Source: Anaerolineales bacterium
Lineage (GTDB): Bacteria; Chloroflexota; Anaerolineae; Anaerolineales; UBA6663
Length of the DNA stretch: 39,722 nucleotides
Assembly (NCBI GenBank): GCA_020850595.1
Contig: JADZEK010000086.1
Location: 1-39,722 of the forward strand
Direction of reading: 5' to 3'
Shown: positions 7,683 to 18,600 of the stretch, piece by piece
Numbering within the stretch: the stretch's first letter is position 1
Layout of the letters: each line of letters opens with the position of its first letter
Notes under the pieces: model-generated
Told to the model about the DNA's origin: nothing
The model's database searches: none
The model's input: only the letters and a program-made list of their open reading frames with translations
Translations under genes and position numbers: made by a program

Positions 7683-8786
7683 CTACTCCACCAGCACGCG
7701 GGCCGCCTGCGGCAAGAAGGATAGATTGACCGCCTCGCCCGTTTGCGCCAGCGGGCGCGAGGCCGGGTCGGTGTTCTGCTCGCGCACGCGCAGCTTTTGG
7801 CCGCCCGGTAGCCGCACGCCATATTGCGTGTCGGTGCCGATGTAGACCACGTCTTCCACGGTGCCGGGCAGGTGGTTGTGGTCGGCGGGCCGGCCTTGCA
7901 GATGCAGCTTCTCCGGCCGGATGACGACGCTGACGACCGTGCCGCGGGCGGGCGCCGGGTCGGCCGGGGGGGCGGCGCTGATGGTCAGGCCCTCCGCCAC
8001 TTGCACCTGCGCGCCGGCGTCGTCGCGGCCGACCAGGGTGCCTTCGAGAATGTTGGTTTCGCCGATGAAGTTCGCCACGAACTTGCAGTTGGGCTGCTCG
8101 TAGATCTCGCCGGGCGGGCCGACTTGCAGGGCCACGCCCTGGCTCATGACGGCGATGCGGTCGCTCATGGTCAGGGCTTCTTCCTGGTCGTGGGTGACGT
8201 AGATGAAGGTGATGCCCACCTCGCGCTGCAGGGTCTTCAGCTCCAGCTGCATTTCCTTGCGCAGTTTCAGGTCGAGCGCGCCGAGCGGCTCGTCGAGCAG
8301 CAGCACCTCCGGCCGGTTGACCAGGGCGCGCGCCAGGGCAATGCGCTGCTGCTGGCCGCCGGACAGCTGTTTGGGGCGGCGCTTCTCCATGTTAGACAGC
8401 CGCACCATGTGCAGCGCCTCCTGCACGCGGCGGGTGAGGTCGGGCTTGGCGGTATGTTTCATTTCCAGCCCGAAGGCCACATTCTCGCCGATGGTGAGGT
8501 GCGGAAAGAGCGCATATTGCTGAAACACCGTGTTCACCGGGCGTTGGAAGGCGGGGGTTCGCCCCATGGGCTTGCCGTGGATGTAGACCTCGCCCTCGGT
8601 GGGCAGCTCGAACCCGGCGATCATGCGCAGGCTGGTGGTCTTGCCGCAGCCGGAGGGGCCGAGCAGCGAAAAAAACTCACCGTCACGAATGTGCAGCGTG
8701 ACATCTTTGACCGCGGCGACGATCTCGCCGGAAGGCCCCGGAAAGCGCTTGGAGATGTTGCGCAGCTCGACAGCGTATTCGGTCAT
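7683..8786 (-). CDS. potA: Polyamine ABC transporter ATP-binding protein (PotA-like)
   Basis: A 367-residue ABC ATPase. Walker A is GPSGCGKTT, the Q-loop is in NTVFQQYALFPHLT, the signature is LSGGQQQR, Walker B is VLLLDEP followed by the D-loop GALD, and the H-loop is THDQEEAL. The C-terminal third is a TOBE-type domain (about residues 275-365), as in PotA and CysA-like importers. It powers uptake through PotB/PotC. It is the first gene of the operon, with a recognisable promoter upstream at 8815-8842. The order potA-B-C-D supports the polyamine assignment, though related importers for other cations share these motifs. Confidence 0.87.
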   Translation of the reverse strand: MTEYAVELRNISKRFPGPSGEIVAAVKDVTLHIRDGEFFSLLGPSGCGKTTSLRMIAGFELPTEGEVYIHGKPMGRTPAFQRPVNTVFQQYALFPHLTIGENVAFGLEMKHTAKPDLTRRVQEALHMVRLSNMEKRRPKQLSGGQQQRIALARALVNRPEVLLLDEPLGALDLKLRKEMQLELKTLQREVGITFIYVTHDQEEALTMSDRIAVMSQGVALQVGPPGEIYEQPNCKFVANFIGETNILEGTLVGRDDAGAQVQVAEGLTISAAPPADPAPARGTVVSVVIRPEKLHLQGRPADHNHLPGTVEDVVYIGTDTQYGVRLPGGQKLRVREQNTDPASRPLAQTGEAVNLSFLPQAARVLVE

Positions 8787-8814
8787 GGAGGTGTCCTAGC
8801 GTAGAGAGGGGGGT

Positions 8815-8842
8815 ATTGTAGGCAAACCGGAACCGGAGTCAA
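8815..8842 (-). promoter_or_regulatory. Candidate promoter of potABCD with inverted repeat over the -35 box
   Basis: On the minus strand TTGACT (8842 to 8837) and TACAAT (8820 to 8815) are separated by 16 bases, a near-consensus sigma70-type promoter. The -35 box lies inside a perfect inverted repeat, CCGGAG-TCAAT-CTCCGG at 8833-8849, which could be an operator. An AGGA precedes the potA ATG by about ten bases. Confidence 0.55.
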
Positions 8843-8892
8843 TCTCCGGAAATCACGGCGGTGACGCCAATTGCCGCCGATTTGGAAGCGGC

Positions 8893-8911
8893 CCGGCCTT
8901 CTAAGGGCCGG
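8893..8911 (-). terminator. Weak hairpin at the end of the long right-hand operon
   Basis: CCGGCC at 8893-8898 pairs with GGCCGG at 8906-8911 around a 7-base loop that includes the stop codon of the Hedgehog-like gene. A second loose inverted repeat, CGGCGG/CCGCCG, lies at 8856-8879. No T-tract is present. These may together slow or end transcription before potA, but the evidence is weak. Confidence 0.25.
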
Positions 8912-9635
8912 CGGGGCTGCACGCGGTGCACAGGCTCTCGGCCTGCACCGACACGTGGCAGTGGTCGCCCTCCTGGTGCACCCAGGTGAACCCGGCTTCC
9001 AGCGCCAAGATGCACAGCCGCCCGTTGCGGCTCTCGTCGGCGGGCCAGGTAATCAGGTCGGCCGAACGGCCTTCAAAGTGCAGCGAGTAGCGCAAGGCCG
9101 GGTTGGTCTGCACGTTGTCGTGATCGAGCAGCGAGTCGTAAGCCTCCACCACCATGATCTGCACGCCCTCGCCCCACTCGGCGCGCGCGCGCGCGGCCAG
9201 GTCGGCTAGGGGCATGACCATGGCCGGGTGCATTCGGTGGTCTTCGTCGTCATAGGGGGCCGGCTCGCCGCCGCTGAAGAGCAGGTCGGGGTTCTGGTCG
9301 GCCACCAGGCGGCTGAAAGCGCACGAGTCGCGCTTGATCTGGCACAGCATCGGCCCGGCGGCCTCGGTTTCGGTTTGCGTGAAGCTGCCGCCGGCCGACA
9401 GGTGTTCGCCCAGCAGCAGGGCGAACGGCGTCGCCTGGGGGGTGGGGTGGGCCGTGGGGCCGGGGCCGATCACCGCCACCACCATTTCGTCGGTCGGGGT
9501 GGCGCGGGCCAGGGTGGGCGGCGGCAGCGGGGGGAGGCGGGTGGCGGCGGCCCCGCAAGCGGCCAGGGCCAGACCGGCCCCCGCCAGCGCCGCCCACAGG
9601 CCTGGGCGGCGCCGGCGGGAGAGCATCGGGCGCAT
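8901..9635 (-). CDS. Lipoprotein with Hedgehog N-terminal signalling-like (Hh/DD-peptidase family) domain
   Basis: A 244-residue protein. Residues 1-27 are a lipoprotein signal (RRRR, hydrophobic core, lipobox LAAC with Cys27), followed by a Pro/Thr-rich linker to about residue 85. Residues about 95-235 match the animal Hedgehog N-domain along their length: FSRLVADQNPDLLF parallels Sonic hedgehog FKELTPNYNPDIIF, SLHFEGRSADL parallels SLHYEGRAVDI, and LALEAGFTWV then HCHVSVQAE parallel LAVEAGFDWV then HIHCSVKAE. The zinc ligands His186, Asp193 and His227 and the glutamate equivalent to the catalytic one (Glu222) are present. Acidic residues Glu124, Asp129/130, Glu164, Asp167 and Asp171/173 sit where the Hedgehog calcium site lies. 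No autocleaving Hint domain follows. A peptidoglycan carboxypeptidase role is inferred from the DD-peptidase fold family. It begins 3 bases after the giant gene. Confidence 0.85.
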   Translation of the reverse strand: MRPMLSRRRRPGLWAALAGAGLALAACGAAATRLPPLPPPTLARATPTDEMVVAVIGPGPTAHPTPQATPFALLLGEHLSAGGSFTQTETEAAGPMLCQIKRDSCAFSRLVADQNPDLLFSGGEPAPYDDEDHRMHPAMVMPLADLAARARAEWGEGVQIMVVEAYDSLLDHDNVQTNPALRYSLHFEGRSADLITWPADESRNGRLCILALEAGFTWVHQEGDHCHVSVQAESLCTACSPAGP

Positions 9636-9638
9636 GGG

Positions 9639-12600
9639 TCAGGTGAAGACGATGTTGAACGCGGGCGAGCGGCGGGCTGGTTCACTGACCGGCGGCGACG
9701 GGTTGATGACGAAGACGCTGTAGGTGCCCGCCGCTGTCACGGCCGCCGCCGGCACGGTGACGGTCAGGCGCGTGCTGTTCACATAGGTGACGGCCGCGCC
9801 GCTGAGCGTGGTGGACGGGCCGCCGGCGGTGTGGCTGATGCGCACGCCGGCCCCAGGCACGAACTGGGTGCCGGTGATGGCGATGGTGTTGATGGTGTTG
9901 GTGGTGAAGCTGGTCGGCGCGATGGCGGTGATGTTGGTGATCGTCGGCGCCGGGTTATCGGCCTCGACCGCTGTGGTGGCGGTGTAGACGCCCGTGCTGT
10001 TGCGCGCCGTCACAATCGCCGTGTACAGGCCGCCGGTGGTGTAGGTGTAGGTGTGCAGGTTGGTGGTTGTGAAGGGCGTGGTCGGGCTGCCGTCGCCGAG
10101 ATCCCAGCTGTAGCTGATGTTGGTGCCCGCGCTGACGGTCGCGGTGAAGCGCGTAGCCGTGTTGATCAGCTTGGGGCTGTTGTCGGCCGCGGCCAGTCCG
10201 GTCACGGCCGCGTCGGCGAAGGTGATGACGCGCGTGGCGCTCAGCCCGCCCAGCGCGGCCGGCAGCGTGGCGGTGATGGTGACCGTGCCGCTGGTGTGGC
10301 CGGTGACGTTGAACGGCGCATTGAGATTGCCGCTCGGCAGGAAGACGCTGCCCGGCACTGAGGCGATCGCCGGGTTCGACGAGGCGAGCGTGATGGTGCG
10401 GTTGGCGGCCTGGGCCGCCCCGACCGTGGCCGTCAGCGCCACCGTGGCGGGCAGGGTCTGCGGCGTGACGGCGGCGGACGCGAGGCTGATCGTCAGCGGG
10501 TCAATGGTGTAGGTGAAACTGCCCGCGCCCACGTTCGGAGCCGGGTTGGTCGCCGTCAGGTTCAGCGTGGCGGCCGTGTCCACATCGGTCACCAGGAGAC
10601 CCACTCGGATTTGGGTAGACGAGATGTACTGTGTGTTGCGCAACTCGCCGCCCAGATAGACCTGGAGGCCGGGGATGAGGCTCGGCTGGCCGACCGCGGT
10701 ATCGAACGTCACGGTCACCGCCGAGGTGCCCGCGATGGTCGTGACCGGGGCGGCAAAGCGCGGGCTGGGCGCCGGGTTGTAGACCGTCAGGGTCAGCCCG
10801 TTGGTCGAGACCACGCCGCCGACGGGCGGGGCCGGGCTGACCATGGTGATGGTGTAAACGCCGCCGATCGGGAACAGGCTGAGCGGCACGTCCGCCATGT
10901 ATTCGGAGGCCGTGATGGTGAGGGTGGGGGTCAGGGCCGTGGTGTTCCAGCGGAGCTGCGTGCCGGGCGCCACGTTATCGGCGAATACGTCGAGGGTGAG
11001 CGGGCTGAAGACTGTGGCGCTCACCGGCAGCCGCGCGGTCAGCGTCGCCGGCTGATGGTCCACCCCGAAGTACAGCGGACTCGACTCGCCGCCGCCCGGG
11101 CCGGCGGTCTGCACCGTCACTGCCAGGAACGCGGGCGTTTGCAGGTAGGTAAACGGCACCGTGGCGGTCAGCGAGGCGCTGCTCAAGAAGGTGTTGTTGG
11201 GCAGCAGATCGCCGTTCAGGTAGATAAGCGACGTGTTGGTGATGAAGTTGCTGCCGGTGACGCGCAGGGTGAAGGTGAGGCCGCCTGAGACCGTGAAAGC
11301 CGGCGACATGCTCGACAGCCCTGGCATGGGGTTGGTGACCGTGAACGCCACCCGGTTCGACAGCTCGCCACCCGGCGGGTCGGGGTTGAAGACGCTGACG
11401 TAGTAGACGCCCGCCGTTGGGAAGAGCGCGGGCGAGACGACGGCCGTCAGGTTGCTGCCGTTTAGGAAAGTCGTGGTGAGCGTATTGGTGACTGCCCCGT
11501 CGGACCACTGGATGACCGAGTCGCGCGCGACGCCGGACGGGTTGAAGAAGTTGGAGCCGGTGACGCTGAGCGTAAACGAGGCGCTGATGACCGAGCGCGT
11601 CGTCGGGGTGATGAGGCTGATGGCGGGCAGCGCGGTCGTGACCGTGAAGTTCAGCGCGGGCGATGCCACGCCGCCGCCCGGCCCGGCCGTTGAGACGGTG
11701 ACGGGGTAGACCCCGGGGTTGCTGAGGTCGGCGGCGGTGATGGCGGCCTGGAGCTGCGAGCTGGTGGTGTAGGTGGTGGTGCGCGGCACGCCGTTCCACA
11801 GCACCGTCGAGTCGCCGTTGATGAAACCCGTGCCGGTGACGATGAGCGTGAAGGCGCCGCTGCCCGTGACGCGCGTGCTGGGTGAGAGCAGCGTGACCGT
11901 CGGCAGTGGGTTGACCACCGTGATGGTGACGATATTCGATGACAGGCTGCTGCCCGGCGGCGGGTTGATCACCTGCACGCCGTAGTCGCCTTCCAGCGGG
12001 AAGAGGCCGGCCGGCACGTCGGCGGTCAGCAGCGTGTCAGAGAGATAGGTCGTCTGGGTCAACTGCGTGCCGTCGAACCAGACCTGGCTGTCGGTCACAA
12101 AGCCGTAGCCGGTGATCAGCAGGGTGTAGCTCAAGTCGCCGACCACCGTCGTGGGCGGGGTGGTGGTGGTGATGTGCGGCGACGGGTTGCGCACGGTGAC
12201 GTTGATCGAATCTGTGTCGCCGCCGAGGTTGGCCGGCAGCGTGCCGGTGAGCACACCCGTGGAGCCTTTCCAGCCGGTGATCACGAACGTAGTCTGGAGG
12301 GTATTGGCGGGCAGGTTGACCGGCGAGGCCACAAAGAGCAGGAAGGCCGGCGTGTAGGTGATGGTCACCGGCCGCGTCGCCGCTTGCAGCGCGTTCACCG
12401 TGAGGGTGACCGTGGCGGTGGTCTTGGCGGCCGCCGTCACCGGGTCGGGCGAGAGCGTCAGTTGCAGCGGGTTGAGGGTGAAGGTCTGGCTGCCCGAGAC
12501 GCCCAGGTTCGGCGTCGGGTTGGTGACCGTCACCGCCACCGTGCCCGCGGGCAGCAGGTAGGCGGCCGGAACGGTGACGGTGAGCGACGCGCCGCTGCCG

Positions 12601-15600
12601 TTGGCCGCCAGGGGCGCCTGGCTGCCCCAGTAGACGCTGGCCCCGCTGTAGAAGTCGCTGCCCGTAAGCGTGAGCGTGAGGGTCAGCCCGCCCGCCGTGG
12701 CCGTCGTCGGCCCAATAGCGCTGAGCGTGGGCGCCGGGTAGTTGACCGTCAGGCTGCTGGTGTCGGCGCCGTTGCCCAGGCTGGCGGGGAGCCTGGCCGT
12801 GAGCACGGACGTGCCGCCGACGTTCTGGCCGGAGGCCGTGAAGGTGATGACGGTATCGTCGGCCGGCAGCGTGATCGTCGGCGGCACCGTGGCGACGGCC
12901 GGCAGGCTGCTGGTCAGGCTGATGACGCGATCGGCGGCTTGCACCGCGCTGAGCGTTACCGTGAACACCCGCGAATTATTCACCAGGATGCCGGCGCCGG
13001 CCGGGGTGAGTGTGATGGTCGGGTTGCTGATGCTGAACCCCGCCGTGTTCGACGGCCCGTTGTTGGGCGTGGGGTTGGTCACGCTCAGGCTGACGCCGGC
13101 CGCCAGGTCCACATAGCCGGCCGGCACGCTGGCAGTCAGGACCCCGCCGCTGCCAAAGGTGGGCAGGTCGGGCTGGCCGCTCCAGTGCAGCACCGCCCCG
13201 GCGATGAAGTTGCTGCCGGTGAGGGTGAGCGTGAAGCCGGGGCTGCCCGCCGCCCGCCCGGTGGGGGCCGTGGTGGTGATGTGCGGGGCCGGGTAGTTGA
13301 CCGTGAAGGTCTGCGCGCCGGAGGGGCCGCCGGCGGGCGGCGGGTTGAAGACGGTGATGGCGTGCGCGTCTATCTGGCTCAGTTGCAAGCTGGTCAGCGC
13401 CGCTTGCAGCGTGCGGCTGGTGACATAGGTCGTCGTCAGCGGCGCGCCGTCCCAGCGGGCCACGGAGGTAGAGACGAAGCCCGTGCCGGTGAGCACCAGG
13501 TTGAAGCCGGCGCTGTTCAGCGTGGCGGTGGTAGGCTGGATGGCCGTCAGCGTCGGCAGCGGGTTGGAGATCGTGATGGTCTGCGTGGCGACCACCACCG
13601 GAGCGGCCGGGTTCGAGACCGTCACCGTGACGGTCTTCACGCCGCCGGGGTTCCAGGTGAAGCTCACCGAGTCGCTGATGGCCGGGCTGATCTGGGTCAC
13701 CGGGGTCTGGCCGGTGGCCTGCCAGGTGTAGGTGAGCAGCAGCGACGGGCTGACCGGAGTGACGCCGGCGATGAAGGTGTAGGCCACATGCGCCGTGCCG
13801 GTGACGGGGCCGCTGAGCGCCACACTCGCCAGCGGCACCGGGCTGACCGTCACGGGCGTCTGCACCCGGTTGTTGGTGAAGCGCTCGTAGGTGGTCATGG
13901 AGGCGTCCACCGTGTTGGTCAGCGCGCCGTACAGCGTGGGCGTCAGGTCAATTGTCAGCGTGACGGCCGTGTTCGGGGCCAGGCTGGCGACCGTGCAGGT
14001 GATGGGCGCGGCGCCGGTGACGCAGGCGGCGCCCTCGGCCGCGAAGACCAGTTGGTCCGCGTCGTAGCTGCCGGTGGGCAGCGTCTCGGTGAGGCGGACG
14101 TTCTCGGCCAACGACGGGCCGGCGTTGCTCACGACGACGGTGTAGCGCAGCGGGGCGTTCTCGAACACCGGCGACGGGTTGGCGACGTTGGATACCACCA
14201 GCTCGGCAATCGGGCTGCTGGTGTAATAGAGCTGGCGGTTGTGGGCGAAGACCAGCACGGTGCTGTCGGCGCTCAGGTTGGGGTTCAGGCTGGCCCCCAG
14301 GTCGCTGACCAGCTCGGTGTTAATGAGCGCGTCGAAGATGCGCACCTGGTCTAGCCCCGGCGACACGAAGGCGATGCGCGCGCCGTCGGCGCTGATGGTT
14401 GGCTCGCCGTTGCCGACCTCCACCGTGCTGGTGGTGACCGGGCTGATGCTCAGCCCGTAACTCGGGCTGATGTCGGCGTAGTAGATCTCGCGCAGGTTGC
14501 TGGGGTTGCCCACCCCGGCGGCGGGGTCGCGGTCCGAAACAAACGTCACACGCGTGCCGTCGCCGTTGATGGCGGGTTCGCCGGTGCTGCCGGTGGTGGT
14601 GTTGCTGAGCTGCACGTATTGGACCGTGCCGCTGATCTCCGCCAGGAACACCTCGCGGTTGTTGTCGGCGTTGTTCAGCGGGGCGGCGTTGACCACTGGG
14701 TAGTTCAGGTTCGACACGAAGGCGATGCGCGAGCCGTCGGCGTTGATGCGCGGCTGGTCATTGATGCCGCCGGGCGAGTTGGTGACCTGCTCAAAGGTGA
14801 ACACGCCGCCCGCGCCGATCTGGGCGCGGAAGATCTCGGTGTTTCCATCGGCGTTGCCGCCCACGAAGTCGCGGTCGGAGGCGAAGGCCAGGTATTGGCC
14901 GTCGCCGCTGAGCGACGGCAGGATGTTGAAGCCCTTGCTGGTGCTGGTCACCTGGTAGAGGGTATCGCTGCCGGCCTCGTACAGGTAAATCTCGAAGTTG
15001 CTGTCTGGGTTCTGGCCGATCAGGTCGCGGTCGGAGAAGAAGACCATGCGGTCGCCGGCGTCGTCAATGGAAGGCGAGAGGTTGAAGCCGCCCAGGATGC
15101 TGCCGGTGGAGTTGCTGATCTGCTTGATCTCGAGGCCGCCGGGCGTGAAGGTCAGCAGGAAGACCTCGATGTTGCCGTCTGGGTTCAAGCCGATCGGGTC
15201 GGCGGTAGACCAAAAGATGATGCGCGTGCCGTCGCCGCTGACCGCCGGCTCGTTGTTGATGCCGGTCGTCAGCGTGGTCAGTTGTGTCACCGAGATGGGC
15301 GCTTGCGGCACGGCCGAGAGCGACAGCGCCGGCGCGACCAGGCCGCTCGCCGCCAGGCCGGGCTGGGCCGCCGCGGCCGCTACGGCCGGGCGCCACGCCG
15401 CCCAGCGCACGCCCGCCAGGCCGGAGGTGGCGGGGGTGTTGGTCGGCACTTCGGTGTTGTCGAGCGGCGGGGTGGTCTCAGAGGCGGCTGGGGTGTCGGA
15501 GGCCGCGGCCGGGGCGGTGTCGGTGGCGGCCGCCGTTTCGGTTGGGCTGAGGGTCGCCGTTTCGGTGGCGGTGCTGGTCTCGGTGGATGTCGCCGAAGCC

Positions 15601-18600
15601 GGGCCGCTGTCTGTCGCGGTGGCTTCCACGGTCGCGCGATCGGCTGTGGCGTCGAGCGAGGCGCTGTCGTCGGTCAGGCCGCCTTGGTCTTGCACGGTGC
15701 TGCTGACGATCTGCCCATTGACCAGCAGCGGCAGGAACAGCTTGGGGTTCTCCAGGCCGGTGCCGACGACAATCGTCTTGTTGACCGTCACGGGGCGGTT
15801 CTTGGGGCAGGCCTGCCCAGTCACGGTAAGCGTAATGGGGTAGCTGCCGTTGGCGGCAAAGGTGTGCGGCGTGTTCTGGCCGTTCACCAGCGCGCCGTCG
15901 CCGAAATTCCAGGTGTAGGTCAGCACGCCGGTCCCGGCCTGCACGCCGCCCAGGTAGGTGGCGGAGACGCCGGGCGAGATCACCGCCGGGCTGGTCAAGA
16001 TGAAGGGGTTCTCGGGCCACACGCAGGTCAGGGCGCGGATGCGGAAGGGCGGGCTGACCGCGACGGTGGAGGCGTGCTGCGCCGGGCCAACCTGCCACTG
16101 CGGCACAATGCGCACGCGGAAGCGCGCGTCGTCGCTGATGGCCTGGTCTTTCGTGGCGTTCCACAGGAACGCGGCCGGCTGCCCCAGGCGCATGGTGTTG
16201 CTCGTCGGCCCGCTCCAGCCGGCGGCCGGGGTGGCGGTCTTCCAGGTGCTGCCGCCGTCGAGCGAGAACTCGAACAGCGTGCGGATGATCGTGTCGCCGG
16301 GCGCGTTCAGGTCAGAGGCCTTACGCGAGCCGTCGGGGTCGAAGAGCGTGTAGCTGATGGCGACGGTCTGGCTCAGCCCGCCGACGAGTTCGGAACTGGA
16401 AAACAGGTAGGCGTTGGCCGTTTGGCCGGGGCGGTCTACCCACACATAGGAGGGATTGTTGGTGCGCGCCAGCGTGGGCACGAAATCGCTGGTTAGGTGC
16501 GAGGGCGTGATGGTGCCGTTGCGGTAGTAGCCGTTGGCGCCGCCGCCCTTCTGGCTCACGCCCAGGTCGAGGTCGCCGTCGCCGTCGTAGTCGCCCCAGG
16601 CCAGTGCCGTGGTCGCCATGGAGTTGTTCGAGGCCCACAGCCAGAACAGGCGCGTGTTGCCGGGGGTGCTGGCAAAGTTGCCGTACACCTGGTTAGGCTC
16701 AAAGTCGTTGCCGACGGCCAGGTCGGGGTAGCCGTCGTAGTCCCAGTCGCCCCAGGCCAGGGCGGTGGTGCGGGCCGGGTTGGGCGCTTCCCACACCGGC
16801 GCAGCCGAAAGCTGCCCGTTGGCCCCGCTGCCCAGGTTGGCGTAGAGCTGCACATGGCCTTCGTAATGGCCGAGCGCCAGATCGGGGTAGCTGTCGCCGT
16901 TGAAGTCGGCCACGGCCACGCTGGTGGTCTGGAGGGTGGTGTTCGAGTTCCACACGGACGTGAAGGTGTTGTTGCCGTTGTTCAGGTACAGCCGGGCGGG
17001 CTGGTTGTAGAAGGCCACCACGAAGTCGAGGTAGAAGTCGCGGTTGAAGTCGCCCCAGGCCACGGCGCGCACGTCGCCGGTCTCTGGGGTGACAAAGACG
17101 GGCGAGTTGGGTAGTATCGGTGTGCTGCCGGTGTTCAGGTACACCGCCGCGCCGCCGCCGTTGGCGCCCACCAGCAGGTCTAGCCGGCCGTCGCTGTTGG
17201 CGTCGCCAAAAGCCAGCCGCCGGTTGGGAAAGTTCGGCGCGTTGGGGGTCCAGTCTTCTTTCCCCGTGCGGCCCGCCAGGTAGAGCTGGCTATCGAAGAC
17301 GGTGCCCACGGCAATATCGAGGCGGCCGTCGTTGTTCACATCGCCCAGCGCCACCGATTGCGGCCCCGGCCCGCTGCTGAGCTGCTGCATGGTCGGGAAC
17401 TGCCCGGCGGTGTTCAGCCGAATCTGCGTGCCCAGCGCGGGCGACGGTGCCGCGCCGAGCACCAGGTCCAGGTCGCCGTCGCTGTCAACATCGCCCCAGG
17501 CCAGGCTGTTGGCGGCGGCAGTGTCCACCGGCGTCAGGTCGGTGTCCAGGTGCGGGGCAAAGCCCTCGATCAACAGGCTCGAATCGTCGCGGTTGGTCAG
17601 TGAGAGTTCCAGGTCGCCGCCGAAGAGCAGTTGCGCGCCGCGAATGCTCCACACCTGACCGTCGAGCGCGTCGGCCGCGATCTGGCTGTTGGCGTTGAAC
17701 GTGCCGTGGTTGTTGATGTACACGCGCGGCACTTCGTCGGCCACCACCAGGTCGAGCAGGCCGTCGCCGCTGAAGTCGCCCCAGTCCACGGCCAGCGGCG
17801 AGAGGAACTTGGCGGTGCGGAACGGCTCGAGCGGGGTATCGAAGATCGTGCCGCCCAGGTTGCGGTAGATGCGGGCTTCTTTTTGCAGCGGGAAGGCCGC
17901 GGCCAGGTCCATATAGCCGTTGCCGTCGTAATCGCCCCAGGCAAAATCGTAGGGCAAAAAGCCCAGCCCGGTGGCCACGGTCAGGCTGGTGTTGAAATTG
18001 CCATGCCCGTCGTTCTTGAGCACCTGGATGGTGTCGGGGAAGATGCCCAGCGCCAGGTCCAGGTCGCCGTCGTTGTCGAAGTCGGCCGCGCCCAGGGCGG
18101 CGGTGGCGGCGGTGCTCAGGCAGTCGCCGGGGCTGGTGAAGGCGCCCGCCCCGCTGTTGCGCAGCAGGCGCACCGGGCAGGCGGCGTTGAGGGTGTTGGT
18201 GCTGGCGATCAGGTCAATGGTGTTGTTGTCGAGTTGATCGAAATTGCCCGCGACCACGCGCACAAACTGATACTGCGAAGGGAACCCCGCTGGGTCGCCC
18301 AGCGGCACAAACTCGTCCACGCCCTGGGTATACAGGTAGTTGGTGCCGGGGGTCACGGCGCTGCCGTCCAGGCTGTCGCCGACCGCCACGACATCGAGCT
18401 TGCCGTCGCCGTTGAAGTCGGCCCAACGCACGCCGTAGGTGCGGAGCGTGTTGCTCCAGTAGAGCACCATGCGGCCCTGCTCGTTCCGATAAACCGAGGT
18501 GCCGATGGAGGAGCCTAACACCAGGTCGAGGTAACCGTCGTTGTTGAAATCGCCCCAGTCCTGGCTGAGCGTGCCGCCCACGTCGTCGGAGAACCAGGTC

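Noticed and set aside
8901..9635. Complete Hedgehog with autoprocessing domain
   Set aside because: The protein ends about ten residues after the N-domain; no Hint or intein-like motif follows.
12174..14354. Long plus-strand open frame (726 codons) opposite the giant gene
   Set aside because: Its translation is Arg/Gly/Val/His-rich without domains, and the minus strand encodes clear DUF11, PKD and TIG repeats. It is an effect of high GC.
14619..16496. Plus-strand open frame of 625 codons
   Set aside because: Antisense to the TolB-like, linker and PKD parts of the giant; low-complexity composition and no motif.
16560..18560. Regularly spaced repeats that could suggest a CRISPR array
   Set aside because: Repeats are degenerate, in frame, variable in spacing and encode FG-GAP Ca loops; no cas genes.
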